Assembly: GCF_009380215.1 (NCBI RefSeq)
Contig: NZ_WHUG01000003.1
Location: forward strand, 186,001-250,000
Length of the DNA: 64,000 nucleotides
Source: Rugamonas aquatica
GTDB lineage: Bacteria; Pseudomonadota; Gammaproteobacteria; Burkholderiales; Burkholderiaceae_D
Direction of reading: 5' to 3'
A program made the position numbers and the translations under genes. Below, in pieces: positions 35,153 through 48,150 of this stretch (the stretch's first letter is position 1; the number at the start of each line of letters is the position of its first letter). The notes under the pieces are model-generated. The model did not search any database and was not told the origin of the DNA. It worked only from the letters and a program-made list of their open reading frames with translations.

Positions 35153-36534
35153 ACGATCCTGCACCACAAGTCATCAAGATGTATGCGGCGCGCGAGGAAA
35201 TCTATCCGCGCGAAACCTCGGGCCGCTATGCCCGCCTGCGCTGGCTGTGCCTGTGGCTGACGCAGCTGGCGTTCTACTGCACGCCGTGGATGCAGTGGAA
35301 CGGCCGCCAGGCCCTGCTGTTCGATCTGGCGGCGCGCAAGTTCTACATCTTCGGCCTGGTCTTGTGGCCGCAGGACTTCATCTATCTGGCCGCGCTGCTG
35401 ATCATCTGCGCCTACCTGCTGTTCCTCGCCACCGCGGTGGCGGGGCGGGTGTGGTGCGGCTTCGCCTGTCCGCAAACGGTTTATACCGAAATCTTCCTGT
35501 GGATAGAACGCCAGATCGAAGGCAAGCGCAGCGCCCGCATGGCGCTGGACCGGCGGCCGATGTCGCCGGCCAAGTTCGGCAAGAAAAGCGCCAAGCACCT
35601 GGCCTGGGGCGCGGTGGCGCTGTGGACCGGCTTTACCTTCGTCGGCTACTTCACGCCGATCAAGCTGCTGGGCAACGAGGTGTTGACGTTGAGCTTCGGC
35701 CCGTGGGAATGGTTCTGGGTGCTGTTCTACAGCCTGGCCACCTACGGCAACGCCGGCTGGCTGCGCGAGCAGGTGTGCAAGTACATGTGCCCGTACGCCC
35801 GCTTCCAGAGTTCGATGTTCGACCGCGACACGCTCATCATCACCTATGACGGCGAACGCGGCGAGCCGCGCGCGCCGCTCAACAAGCGCGATGAGGTCAA
35901 CGGCGGTTCGTGCATCGATTGCAGCCTGTGCGTGCAGGTATGCCCGACCGGCATCGACATCCGCAAGGGCTTGCAGTACGAATGCATAGGCTGCGCCGCC
36001 TGCGTCGACGCCTGCAACGGCGTGATGGACAAGATCGGCCAGCCGCGCGGCCTGATCCGCTACAGCACCGAGCGCGCGCTGATGATGCACTACACGCCCA
36101 CCGAGATCCGCCAGCGCACGCTGCGGCCGCGAGTGAAGATCTACGCCGGCATCCTGGCGCTGATCGTGGCCGCGGTCGGCGTCGCGCTATGGCTGCGCAC
36201 GCCGCTCAAGCTGGACGTGATACGCGACCGTGGCGCCATGGGGCGCGAGGTGGAAGAGGGCATGATCGAAAACGTCTACCGCCTGCAGATCATGAACACC
36301 TCCGAGCAGGCGCACACCTACCGCATCCGCGTCGGCGGCCTGGCCACGCTGTCGCAGGTGACGCCGGATCTGGTGCGGGTGGAAGGCACCGAGACCAAGG
36401 CTTATCCGATCCGCCTGCGCACTGCGCACGGCGCCGGCCAGCCGGGCTCGAACAAGATCGAAATCGAACTGACCGCAGTCGACCAGCCGTCGCTGCATGT
36501 GAAAGAACACGCGGTATTCTTCGTGCCGCGCTAA
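35149..36534 (+). CDS. ccoG: CcoG/RdxA/FixG cytochrome oxidase accessory protein
   Basis: 461 residues. About five membrane helices, a cysteine pair in RVWCGFACPQTVY, and a cytoplasmic two-cluster ferredoxin region with CIDCSLCVQVCPTGIDI and CIGCAACVDACNGVMD. The C-terminal part is an Ig-like domain facing the periplasm. It reduces copper for delivery to the oxidase. It begins by four-base overlap with ccoP. Confidence 0.96.
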   Translation: MNDPAPQVIKMYAAREEIYPRETSGRYARLRWLCLWLTQLAFYCTPWMQWNGRQALLFDLAARKFYIFGLVLWPQDFIYLAALLIICAYLLFLATAVAGRVWCGFACPQTVYTEIFLWIERQIEGKRSARMALDRRPMSPAKFGKKSAKHLAWGAVALWTGFTFVGYFTPIKLLGNEVLTLSFGPWEWFWVLFYSLATYGNAGWLREQVCKYMCPYARFQSSMFDRDTLIITYDGERGEPRAPLNKRDEVNGGSCIDCSLCVQVCPTGIDIRKGLQYECIGCAACVDACNGVMDKIGQPRGLIRYSTERALMMHYTPTEIRQRTLRPRVKIYAGILALIVAAVGVALWLRTPLKLDVIRDRGAMGREVEEGMIENVYRLQIMNTSEQAHTYRIRVGGLATLSQVTPDLVRVEGTETKAYPIRLRTAHGAGQPGSNKIEIELTAVDQPSLHVKEHAVFFVPR

Positions 36535-36544
36535 GGAGAGCAAG

Positions 36545-37069
36545 ATGAGCGTATTGATGATGGCGCAGGCGCCAGCGGCGCCGTGGTGGAAGCAGCGCTG
36601 GCCGTGGCTGTTGATGCTGGGTCCGGCCGTGGTGGTGGTGGCCGGCAGCTACACCGGCTATCTGGCTTACTCGCAGCAGGACGCGCTGGTGGTGGGCGAC
36701 TACTACAAGCAGGGCAAGGCCATCAACCAGGACTTGCGGCGCGACCGCCTGGCCTCGACGCTGGGCCTGTCAATGGCGCTGGGCTACGACGCCACGACGG
36801 GCACGCTGAACGGCCAGCTGCGGCGCGCCAGCAGCGACCAGGGCAAGAGCGAACGGCTGTTCGTCCACCTGTCGCACGCGACGCTGCCGGAAAAGGATAT
36901 TCAGCTGGTGGTGCAGCCGGACGAGTTCGGCGCGTTCCAGATCAATCTGCCGATGCTGGAGCGCAGCCGCTGGGTGGTGCTGGTGGAGGGTGAGAAGCGC
37001 GACTGGCGGCTGGCCGGCGCGTGGACCTGGCCGGCGCAGCGCCAGGTGACGCTGCAGGCCGGCGACTAA
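36545..37069 (+). CDS. ccoH: FixH/CcoH-family membrane protein
   Basis: 174 residues. One N-terminal membrane helix (WPWLLMLGPAVVVVAGSYTG), the FixH signature DALVVGDYYKQGKAINQDLR, then an exported beta-rich domain. In other bacteria it helps assemble cbb3 oxidase. It follows ccoG with a good ribosome site (AAGGAGAG) and is the last gene of the run; its stop directly abuts that of the convergent FNR gene. Confidence 0.9.
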   Translation: MSVLMMAQAPAAPWWKQRWPWLLMLGPAVVVVAGSYTGYLAYSQQDALVVGDYYKQGKAINQDLRRDRLASTLGLSMALGYDATTGTLNGQLRRASSDQGKSERLFVHLSHATLPEKDIQLVVQPDEFGAFQINLPMLERSRWVVLVEGEKRDWRLAGAWTWPAQRQVTLQAGD

Positions 37070-37828
37070 TCAGGCGCAGGTCTGCATGCCGGCGGTGATG
37101 GCTTTCAGCGTCGGCAGGTCGAGCAATTCGATCTCGCGGTTACTCACGCGCAGCAGGCTTTCCTTCTTGAACTTCGACAGCAGGCGGCTGATGCTCTCGA
37201 TCGTCAACCCCAGGTAGTTGCCGATTTCCTCGCGCGACATGCGCAGCTGGAAGGTGTTCGGCGAATAGCCGCGCGCCTCGTAGCGCGACGACAGGTTGAC
37301 CAGGAAGGCGGCAAAACGCTGGGTCGCCTGCATATTCCCCAACAACAGCATCACGCTTTGCTCGCGCGTGATTTCCTGGCTCATCATGCGGTGGAAATGG
37401 CGCAGCAGCGTCGGCATATCGGCCAGCAGCTGTTGCAGGCTGCCGAAAGGAATCTCGCACACTTCGCTGTCTTCCAGCGCCACGGCGGTACAATGGTGCA
37501 GGTCGGCGCTGATGGCGTCCATGCCCAGCAGCTCGCCAGCCATCTGGAAGCCGGTGATCTGCTCGGCGCCCTCGCGGTTGACCTGGTAAGTCTTGAAGTG
37601 GCCCAGCCGTATCGCAAACAGGCTCTGGAACGGATCGCCGATGCGGAACAGCGTGGCGCCGCGCGCCACCTTGCGCCGGCGGCCGATGATCTGGTCGAGC
37701 CGCTCCATGTCGTTGTTGTCCAATCCCATCGGCAAACACAGCTGGTGCATGCTGCAGGTGGCACAACTGGCCTTGAGGATCTCAATCGTGGCGCTGGGCA
37801 GAACCAGCTCGGGAAGTTCTCGTATCAT
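37070..37828 (-). CDS. fnr: FNR-family oxygen-responsive transcription regulator
   Basis: 252 residues from the ATG at 37828 (ATG 37846 is possible). Four iron-sulfur ligand cysteines are where FNR has them: ASCATCSMHQLC (Cys22, 25, 31) and HHCTAVALED (Cys113). A cyclic-nucleotide-binding-like beta-roll (GATLFRIGDPFQSLFAIRLG) is followed by a dimer helix and helix-turn-helix MSREEIGNYLGLTIESISRL, whose E--SR recognition residues match FNR. Without oxygen it should dimerise and bind TTGAT-N4-ATCAA, exactly the sites before the chemoreceptor and ccoN. It is convergent with fixH. Confidence 0.96.
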   Translation of the reverse strand: MIRELPELVLPSATIEILKASCATCSMHQLCLPMGLDNNDMERLDQIIGRRRKVARGATLFRIGDPFQSLFAIRLGHFKTYQVNREGAEQITGFQMAGELLGMDAISADLHHCTAVALEDSEVCEIPFGSLQQLLADMPTLLRHFHRMMSQEITREQSVMLLLGNMQATQRFAAFLVNLSSRYEARGYSPNTFQLRMSREEIGNYLGLTIESISRLLSKFKKESLLRVSNREIELLDLPTLKAITAGMQTCA

Positions 37829-37988
37829 GCAGCCAGTGTAGACCATTTGTCGTCATTTGTGGCTGATGCCGCAGTCAGGCGATCAAGTATTCCCGGGCCT
37901 CCGGCTAGCGCGATGCAAGTGACCATGCGCGGCGGCGGGCAGCCGCCATTGCAACTTGAAGTATCACAAAATATTTAGAATTTTTATC

Positions 37989-38017
37989 TTGCATGCGATT
38001 AAATTGCGAGCTATAGT
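37989..38017 (+). promoter_or_regulatory. Possible sigma-70 promoter of the alpha/beta hydrolase gene
   Basis: TTGCAT, a 17-base spacer, then TATAGT. The -10 is good and the -35 weak. It lies within an AT-rich stretch 60-90 bases before the start codon. Confidence 0.45.
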
Positions 38018-38075
38018 TCAACACATCAAGTAGCACACTATTTGATCGTCAACTAACCAACTGAAAGGAAACATC

Positions 38076-38822
38076 ATGAAACGCACCCTGATCGCTACCG
38101 CACTGCTGGCTTCCGCATTCGCCGCCCAGGCCGCCGCCCCGGCCACCGACACCACCGTCGTCCTGGTTCACGGCGCGTTCGCCGATGGTTCCAGCTGGGA
38201 CAAGATCATTCCGCTGCTGCAAGCGAAAGGCTTGAAAGTGGTGGCCGTGCAAAACCCGCTGAGCTCGCTGGCCGACGACGTCGCCGCCACCCAGCGCGTG
38301 GTCGATGCGCAAACCGGCAAGGTCGTGCTGGTCGGCCACTCGTGGGGCGGCACCGTCATCACCCAGGCCGGCACCAGCGACAAAATCAAGGCCCTGGTCT
38401 ATGTGGCCGCGTTCGCGCCGTCCGAAGGCGAGGCCACCGCCAACCTGGGCAAGGACTACGCCGTGCCGCCCGGCATCGCCACCTTGCAGGCCGACGCCGC
38501 CGGCTACCTGTGGCTGCCAACCGATTCCGTCGCCAAGAACTTCGCACCGGACGTGCCGCCGGCCACCGCCGCGCTGATCGCCGCCACCCAGGGTCCGATC
38601 AACGCCAAGGCCTTTGGCGACGTCACCACCGTGGCCGCGTGGAAAACCAAGCCCAACTACTACATCGCCGCCGCCAACGACCGCATGATCGCGCCGGCGC
38701 TGCAGCAGGCCTTCGCCAAAAAGCTCAACGCCACCACCGTCACGCTGAAAACCAGCCACGTGCCCATGGTTTCGCAGCCGGCCAAGGTCGCTGAAGTCAT
38801 CATCGCCGCCGCCCAGCGTTAA
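38076..38822 (+). CDS. Exported alpha/beta-hydrolase
   Basis: 248 residues. Signal peptide MKRTLIATALLASAFAAQAA, then the hydrolase fold: oxyanion loop VVLVHGAFADGSSWDKI, nucleophile elbow VLVGHSWGGTV (Ser in G-H-S-W-G), and a late histidine in LKTSHVPMVSQPAKV. Proteins of this subgroup are close to esterase/HNL-like small hydrolases; the substrate is unknown. AAAGGAA lies before ATG 38076. It stands alone between the fnr region and a hybrid kinase. Confidence 0.92.
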   Translation: MKRTLIATALLASAFAAQAAAPATDTTVVLVHGAFADGSSWDKIIPLLQAKGLKVVAVQNPLSSLADDVAATQRVVDAQTGKVVLVGHSWGGTVITQAGTSDKIKALVYVAAFAPSEGEATANLGKDYAVPPGIATLQADAAGYLWLPTDSVAKNFAPDVPPATAALIAATQGPINAKAFGDVTTVAAWKTKPNYYIAAANDRMIAPALQQAFAKKLNATTVTLKTSHVPMVSQPAKVAEVIIAAAQR

Positions 38823-38913
38823 TCCTGTTGCCAAGGCCGGGGTTTGATAGGAGAATTTGCTAGCATTTTCATATTTTTTCCAATCTCGCCCGGCCTCGCC
38901 TACTAAGGATGAA

Positions 38914-42462
<3,549 letters not shown>

Positions 42463-42493
42463 TCCCCCTCCATCTTTACATTTGTCACCATCT

Positions 42494-42530
42494 GCGCCCC
42501 GGGTCCAGGCCCGGGGCGCTGTCGTTTTTT
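42494..42530 (+). terminator. Rho-independent terminator after the hybrid kinase gene
   Basis: GCGCCCCGGG / CCCGGGGCGC stem with a 6-base loop, followed by TGTCGTTTTTT. About 30 bases past the kinase stop. Confidence 0.88.
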
Positions 42531-42543
42531 CACATAACGAAAT

Positions 42544-42562
42544 GTTATTGATAATAATTCGC
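42544..42562 (+). promoter_or_regulatory. Fur box before the siderophore receptor
   Basis: GTTATTGATAATAATTCGC matches 14 of 19 bases of the Fur consensus, including an intact central GATAAT. It lies about 120 bases before the receptor start. Iron repression of the receptor and perhaps PiuC is expected. Confidence 0.75.
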
Positions 42563-42681
42563 ATTTACATATGTGAGCTTCGTTGTTACAATCTCACGCA
42601 TTAAATCGCCATGATCCGGCAGCCAGACGCAAGAACGCTTAGACCTCAGCGCAGCCAGCCGCCTACATTCTCGGAAGAAAG

Positions 42682-45057
42682 ATGCAAATGATTAAGAGTC
42701 GCAAACACGCGCAATCGCGCTTCAACCAGCAAATGAGCGCGGCATTGGCCGTGATGCTGCTCCCGGTCGCCGCCCACGCCGCCGACGCCGGCGTCGATCC
42801 GGTCATCGTGGCCGGCAGCAACCAGACGCTGCAGGAAGTCAAAGTCACCGGCAACGCCATCAACGACTTCAAGGCCGACAAAGCCTCTTCCGCCAAGTAC
42901 ACCGAGAAACTGGTCGACACCGCCCAGACCCTGACCGTCATCAAGAAAGAGCTGTTCGACCAGCAAGGCGCCGTCACGCTGACCGAAGCGCTGCGCAACA
43001 CCCCGGGCGTGGGCGCCTTCTTCCTGGGCGAAAACGGCAGCACCACCACCGGCGACGGCGTCTACATGCGCGGCTTCGACGCCTCCAGCAGCATCTACGT
43101 GGACGGCGTGCGCGATGTCGGCTCGATCTCGCGCGACACCTTCAACATCGAACAGATCGACGTGCTCAAAGGCCCGGCCGGCACCGACAACGGCCGCAGC
43201 TCGCCGACCGGTTCGATCAACCTGGTCAGCAAGAAGCCGCTGATGGAAGACGCCTACCTGGGTTCGGTCACCGTCGGCAGCGGCAGCCAGAAGCGCGCCA
43301 CCGCCGACCTGAACAAGGTCATCAACGCCGACACCGGCACCGCCTTCCGCCTGAACCTGCTCGACCAGGACAGCGGCAATCCGGGCCGCGACGTGGTCAA
43401 GAACAAGCGCTGGGCCATCGCACCGTCGGTCGCCTTCGGCCTGAACGGTTCGACCCGCGTCTACCTGAACTACCTGCACGTCAGCCAGAACAACATCCCC
43501 GACGGCGGCGTGCTGACCATCGGCCTGCCGGGCTGGACCCCGCCGGCGCCGGTCGTCATCACCCCGGCCGCCGGCGGCAAGCCTGCCGTGCTGGGCCCGA
43601 GCTTCGACTTCATGGCTGGCGCCAAGGCTGTCGATCCAAAGAACTTCTACGGTTCGGTGCTGGACTTCGACAAGGTCAAGGCCGACATGTTCACCGCCCG
43701 CATCGAGCATGACTTCGCCGGCGGCGCCAAGCTGCAGAACACCACCCGCTACGGCCGCACCAAGCAGGATTACCTGCTGACCTCCTTCATGTCGACCGGC
43801 GCCAACCTGCGCGGCGTCGTCGCCGGTTCCAATCCGGACAACTGGCAGATGGCGCGCACCAACCTGAACTACAAAGACCAGCTGAACGAAATCCTGACCA
43901 ACCAGACCACCGTCACCGCCGACTTCGACGGCGCCGGGATGAAGCACACCGTGGTCGGCGGTATCGAGCTGATCAACGAGAAGCAGACCAACTACACCAA
44001 CGTCAACGCACCGGGCGCGACCGGCCTGCCGCTGGTCAGCATCTACCACCCGGACACCAGCCAGCCGGTGACGGCCGCGCAGGTGAGCACCGTGCGCAAC
44101 GGCGCCCGCGGCGACGGCACCACCAACACCCAGAGCCTGTACGTGTTCGACACCGCCAAGCTGGGCGACCAGTGGATCTTCAACGCCGGCGTGCGTCTGG
44201 ACCACTACAACACCACCTACAACGGCGTCACGGTGCAGGGCACGGCCACGCCGCAAACCATCCCGGTCGGCACGCTGCTGGGCAGTTCGCTGACGGCGTC
44301 GGACAACCTGATCAACGGCAAAGTATCGGCGCTGTACAAGCCGACCGCCGACAGCAGCGTCTACGCGCTGGCCGCGACCTCGAAAGCTCCACCGGGCGGC
44401 AACAACTTCACGCTGAGCTCGGCCGCCAACAGCGCGTCCAACCCGAACTACGATCCGCAAATCACCACCACCTACGAGATGGGCACCAAGTGGGATCTGC
44501 TGAAACAGAAACTGTCGCTGTCGGCCGCAGCCTACCGCACCGACGTGCGTAACGAGATCGAAGTCGACCCGAACAACGCGGCCAACTTCTTCCAGACCGG
44601 CAAGAAGCGCGTGCAGGGCGTCGAGCTGGGCGTGACCGGCGAAATCATGCGCAGCTGGCTGGTCAGCGCGGGCTACACCCGCATGTCGACCAAGGTCGTG
44701 TCCGGCAAGGTGGTCACCGCCGCCGGCGACAACCTGCTGAGCTACACGCCGAAACAGGCGTTCACGCTGTGGACCTCGTACACGCTGCCGATGGGCCTGC
44801 AGGTCGGCGGCGGCGCCCGCTTCAGCGACAAGCTGATGCGCGGCACCGACGGCGCGGTCGGCACCCCGGCCTACGCCGATTCGTACTGGGTGTACGACGC
44901 CATGGCTTCGTACCCGATCAACAAGCACGTCGATCTGCGCCTGAACGTCTACAACCTGGCCGACAAGCAGTACGTGCAGGCGATCAACAAGTCGGGCTAC
45001 CGCTACACCCCGGGCGCACCGCGCTCGGCCAGCCTGACCGCCAACTTCAAGTTCTAA
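42682..45057 (+). CDS. TonB-dependent catecholate-siderophore receptor (Fiu/PiuA-like)
   Basis: 791 residues. Signal peptide ending [11 protein letters not shown], a plug domain ([60 protein letters not shown]) and a 22-strand barrel ending SLTANFKF, with a terminal aromatic. The pattern is that of the Fiu/PiuA group, which take up iron-catecholate breakdown products. Two features support this: a Fur box upstream and a PiuC-type hydroxylase downstream, the usual partner. A terminator separates it from piuC. Confidence 0.93.
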   Translation: MQMIKSRKHAQSRFNQQMSAALAVMLLPVAAHAADAGVDPVIVAGSNQTLQEVKVTGNAINDFKADKASSAKYTEKLVDTAQTLTVIKKELFDQQGAVTLTEALRNTPGVGAFFLGENGSTTTGDGVYMRGFDASSSIYVDGVRDVGSISRDTFNIEQIDVLKGPAGTDNGRSSPTGSINLVSKKPLMEDAYLGSVTVGSGSQKRATADLNKVINADTGTAFRLNLLDQDSGNPGRDVVKNKRWAIAPSVAFGLNGSTRVYLNYLHVSQNNIPDGGVLTIGLPGWTPPAPVVITPAAGGKPAVLGPSFDFMAGAKAVDPKNFYGSVLDFDKVKADMFTARIEHDFAGGAKLQNTTRYGRTKQDYLLTSFMSTGANLRGVVAGSNPDNWQMARTNLNYKDQLNEILTNQTTVTADFDGAGMKHTVVGGIELINEKQTNYTNVNAPGATGLPLVSIYHPDTSQPVTAAQVSTVRNGARGDGTTNTQSLYVFDTAKLGDQWIFNAGVRLDHYNTTYNGVTVQGTATPQTIPVGTLLGSSLTASDNLINGKVSALYKPTADSSVYALAATSKAPPGGNNFTLSSAANSASNPNYDPQITTTYEMGTKWDLLKQKLSLSAAAYRTDVRNEIEVDPNNAANFFQTGKKRVQGVELGVTGEIMRSWLVSAGYTRMSTKVVSGKVVTAAGDNLLSYTPKQAFTLWTSYTLPMGLQVGGGARFSDKLMRGTDGAVGTPAYADSYWVYDAMASYPINKHVDLRLNVYNLADKQYVQAINKSGYRYTPGAPRSASLTANFKF

Positions 45058-45080
45058 GCGACAGCGCAGCTGTTATGCTG

Positions 45081-45110
45081 GCCCCGCCCTCACCGGCGGG
45101 GCTTTTTTTT
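45081..45110 (+). terminator. Terminator/attenuator between receptor and piuC
   Basis: GCCCCGCC / GGCGGGGC stem with CTCACC loop and eight T. It lies 23 bases past the receptor stop and directly before the piuC ribosome site, so read-through would set the piuC level. Confidence 0.9.
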
Positions 45111-45125
45111 GCGAGGAGAATCATC

Positions 45126-45806
45126 ATGATGTTGCACATTCCCGGCGTACTGAGCCGCGAACAGGTGGCCGCCATGCGCCAGCGCCTGGACCAGACCGAC
45201 TGGGTCGACGGCCGCACCACGGTCGGCGCCCAGGGCGCGCAGGTCAAGCAGAACCGCCAGCTGGCCGAAGGCTCGGCGCTGGCGCAGGAACTGGGCGCGG
45301 AAGTGCTGGCGGCGCTGGCGCGCAGCCCCTTGTTCTTCTCGGCCGCGCTGCCGCTGCGCACCTGTCCGCCGCTGTTCAACAGCTATGCGGGCGGCGAGCA
45401 CTACGGCGACCACGTCGACGGCGCGCTGCGGCGCGTGGCGTCCAGCGGGCAATGGCTGCGCACCGACGTGTCGTCGACGCTGTTCCTGTGCGATCCCGAG
45501 GATTACGACGGCGGCGAGCTGATCGTCACCGACGCCTATGGCGAACATGAGGTGAAATTGCCGGCCGGGGATTTGATCGTCTATCCATCGACCAGCGTGC
45601 ACCGGGTCGAGCCGGTCACGCGCGGGGCGCGGGTCTGCTCCTTCTTCTGGACGCAGAGCATGGTGCGCGACGATATGCGCCGCAGCCTGCTGCTGGAACT
45701 GGACCAGAACATCCAGAGCCTGCGCGCGCGCCTGGGCGACTGCCCGGAACTGGTCGGCCTGACCGGCCACTACCACAACCTGCTGCGGCAGTGGAGCGAG
45801 GTCTAG
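45126..45806 (+). CDS. piuC: PiuC-type Fe(II)/2-oxoglutarate dioxygenase (PKHD hydroxylase)
   Basis: 226 residues from the ATG at 45126 with GAGGAGA in front. N-terminal [20 protein letters not shown] is typical of the PiuC/YbiX group. The metal facial triad is visible in [13 protein letters not shown] (His, Asp) and the distal [10 protein letters not shown] (His), with a 2-oxoglutarate arginine in [12 protein letters not shown]. PiuC genes accompany siderophore receptors such as PiuA and Fiu; their substrate is not settled. The stop overlaps that of the convergent TMEM175-like gene (CTAG). Confidence 0.95.
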   Translation: MMLHIPGVLSREQVAAMRQRLDQTDWVDGRTTVGAQGAQVKQNRQLAEGSALAQELGAEVLAALARSPLFFSAALPLRTCPPLFNSYAGGEHYGDHVDGALRRVASSGQWLRTDVSSTLFLCDPEDYDGGELIVTDAYGEHEVKLPAGDLIVYPSTSVHRVEPVTRGARVCSFFWTQSMVRDDMRRSLLLELDQNIQSLRARLGDCPELVGLTGHYHNLLRQWSEV

Positions 45807-46468
45807 GCCGCGGCTTCGGCGTCAGCCCTGGCCTTGGCCTGCGCGTAGTGACGTTCGATGCGCGTACCCATCGGGCGCATCAGGGACATCAGCACGAACA
45901 CAAAGTTGGCATTGCCCGGCGCCGCGTAGCTGATGACGACGGCCAGCGCGGCGATCAGCATCACGCCGCAGCTGCGCGCCACGGTGGCGCGGTAGACGCC
46001 CAGCGACATCGGATGCACGCACAGGCCGGGATGGCGGTGGATGTAGCGCGCCAGCAGCAGCGTGGACACGCTGAGCCAGATCATCACGCCCGAATACAGC
46101 GCCTGCCCCGTGATCGACGCGTACTGGCCGTTGACCGCCGATGCGAACGGCAGCAGCGCGGCGCTGGCCAGGCCGAGGATGGTCAGCCACAGCAAGCCCT
46201 GGTCGGCGTGGCGCACGTAGCTGAACAGGCGGTGGTTGGCGATCCAGAATATCGCCAGCACGAAAAAGCTGATCAGCCAGGAAATCAGATTCGGGATCAG
46301 GCCGTACAACGCGCCGCGCAACGCCGCCTCGCTGTCCAGGTGCCCATGCTCGGGCAGGCGCAGCTCGATCACCAGCAGGGTCATGGCGACGGCAAAGATG
46401 CCATCGATCAGGGCTTCGATACGGTGTTTGCTCAGCTGCGGCTGGCCGTCGGCGCTGACGTCGGTCAT
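45803..46468 (-). CDS. TMEM175/DUF1211-family membrane protein
   Basis: 221 residues from the ATG at 46468 (GGAG 6 bases upstream). Six membrane helices with the family signature [20 protein letters not shown] in helix 1, where the F-S/A-V-A-M-T-L motif lines the pore in characterised potassium channels; WIANHRLF recurs in helix 3. A single unit, as in bacterial homologues, would tetramerise. It may conduct potassium. It is convergent with piuC. Confidence 0.9.
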   Translation of the reverse strand: MTDVSADGQPQLSKHRIEALIDGIFAVAMTLLVIELRLPEHGHLDSEAALRGALYGLIPNLISWLISFFVLAIFWIANHRLFSYVRHADQGLLWLTILGLASAALLPFASAVNGQYASITGQALYSGVMIWLSVSTLLLARYIHRHPGLCVHPMSLGVYRATVARSCGVMLIAALAVVISYAAPGNANFVFVLMSLMRPMGTRIERHYAQAKARADAEAAA

Positions 46469-46539
46469 AGGTACTCCAGGATGATGGGACTGGCCGTATT
46501 CTTGCCGCAAATTAAAATGTTTGCAACATCGGCCTGCCC

Positions 46540-47196
46540 TCAGGCGGCCAGCATGTAGCCGACGCCGCGCACCGTGCGGATGCGCTGGGCGCCGATCTTG
46601 CGCCGCAGGTTGGAGACGTGGACTTCGATCACGCCGAAGTCGAGGGCGTCGCCCAGCGGCTCCAGGCGCTGCGCCAGCGCGCCCTTGGGCACCACCACGC
46701 CCGGTTCGCGCGCCAGTTCCAGCATCAGCCGGAATTCACGCGGCGACAGGTCCAGCAGCTCGCCGGCCAGCCAGGCCTTGTAGCCGCGCGGCTCGATGTG
46801 CAGCTCGCCGATGGTCCACAGCGGACTGGCCTGCTGCGCGTAGCGGCGCAGCACCGCCCGCAGCCGCGACACCAGCTCGGCCATCGCGAACGGCTTGATG
46901 ATGAAATCGTCGGCGCCGCCGTCCAGCCCGGCCAGACGGTCGTGCAGCGCCGAGCGCGCGGTAATCATGACGATGGGCAGCGTGACGCCGGACTGGCGCC
47001 AGCGCAGCAGCAGGTCCAGGCCGCTGCCGTCGGGCAGCGAGATGTCCAGCAGAGCGCAATCGTAGGGCAGGTCGGCCGCCAGCAGCGGCGCGTCGGCCAC
47101 GCGGCGCAGCCACTCGCTGCTGATGCCGTCCGCCTTCAGCGCCTGCTGCAATGCGAATCCCAGGTCCAGGTCGTCTTCGATGATCAATATGTGCAT
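46540..47196 (-). CDS. OmpR-family response regulator (QseB/PmrA-like), orphan
   Basis: 218 residues. Receiver domain with acidic pocket MHILIIEDDLDLGFAL, phosphoacceptor in CALLDISLPDGSGLD (Asp about 51), switch Thr in IVMITARS and Lys in FIIKPFAMAEL. The winged-helix DNA-binding domain ends VIEVHVSNLRRKIGAQRIRT, VRGVGYMLAA. No histidine kinase follows; the next gene on this strand is the TMEM175-like channel, so the partner must be elsewhere. Confidence 0.95.
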   Translation of the reverse strand: MHILIIEDDLDLGFALQQALKADGISSEWLRRVADAPLLAADLPYDCALLDISLPDGSGLDLLLRWRQSGVTLPIVMITARSALHDRLAGLDGGADDFIIKPFAMAELVSRLRAVLRRYAQQASPLWTIGELHIEPRGYKAWLAGELLDLSPREFRLMLELAREPGVVVPKGALAQRLEPLGDALDFGVIEVHVSNLRRKIGAQRIRTVRGVGYMLAA

Positions 47197-47299
47197 GCGG
47201 CGATTATAACGACGTCAACCTTAAGCCCGGCTATCGGATTTTTTTCGCCCCGGCGCGGCGATACGTTATAGTTTCAGCTATTCAATTTTTCAACTGTGG

Positions 47300-48043
47300 A
47301 TGGACATGGCGGAACAGGAAATAGCAAAGCACACCAAAAAAGTGGTGCGACTGATGGGCAAGAGCGAACATGGCTGGCGTCACAAGCTGGGCGAGATGGG
47401 GCTGGAGATCGTCACCATCGTCTTCGCGGTCAGCCTCAGCATCTGGCTGCACAGCCTGGGCGAGCACCGCCACGAGCAGCAGCAGGTGCGCGCCTTCCTG
47501 CTGGGCCTGCGGCACGATATCGGCAGCGACCTCGACATGATTAAGGAGCTCAATCAGGCCCACCATGTGTACGACGCCAACTTCGTCTACCTCGGCAAGT
47601 TCGATCCACGCGCCACGCCCGACCCGCAAACCTTCGACACCGCCTACCAGCGCGCCGACAGCAACTACTTCTTCAATCCGCTGGTCAGCCGCTACCAGGG
47701 GTTCAAGTCCTCCGGCAAGCTGGGCCACATCGAGAACGAAGCCCTGCTGGACAAGATCCTGGACCTGTACGAACGCAACACCGCCGCCATCAAATCGTCC
47801 GAAAACGGCTGGCGCAACAACCAGGACATCTACCGCGCCTACATCGAAAACGGCCTGACGGGCGAGGACAACCTCGCCGAGCGCTACCGCCTGATCACCG
47901 CGCCCAAGGGCAAGCGCCTGTTGCGCAAGCAGATCACCTTCCCGCAGCTGTACGAACGCTACAACGACTACGCCACGCTGGGCGCGGAGATCATCAAGGA
48001 AATCGAGCGCGAATATCCGGAAGCGGCACAGGAGAAAAAATAA
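47300..48043 (+). CDS. Uncharacterised membrane-anchored protein
   Basis: 247 residues; start ATG 47300 or 47306. After a charged N-terminus comes one membrane helix (GLEIVTIVFAVSLSIWLHSL), then a helical, charged domain (QQVRAFLLGLRHDIGSDLDM, NYFFNPLVSRYQGFKSSGKL, LLDKILDLYERNTAAIKSSE). The topology and motifs resemble DUF6090-type proteins. No enzymatic motif is evident. It is transcribed alone, with a possible -10 (TATAGT) near 47270. Confidence 0.75.
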   Translation: MDMAEQEIAKHTKKVVRLMGKSEHGWRHKLGEMGLEIVTIVFAVSLSIWLHSLGEHRHEQQQVRAFLLGLRHDIGSDLDMIKELNQAHHVYDANFVYLGKFDPRATPDPQTFDTAYQRADSNYFFNPLVSRYQGFKSSGKLGHIENEALLDKILDLYERNTAAIKSSENGWRNNQDIYRAYIENGLTGEDNLAERYRLITAPKGKRLLRKQITFPQLYERYNDYATLGAEIIKEIEREYPEAAQEKK

Positions 48044-48150
48044 CGCGCCGCCCGCCGGACGATCGCGACAACAATACGGACGCCGACGCATAGCCCACGG
48101 CCGGGCGGCGGCATAGCATGTGTTCTTTCACCACACTGAAGGAATGCAAG

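Noticed and set aside
48046..48113. Long-range GC-rich inverted repeat between the hypothetical gene and the epimerase gene
   Set aside because: The GCCGCCCG arms are separated by about 45 bases with no T-run; such matches are expected by chance in GC-rich spacers.
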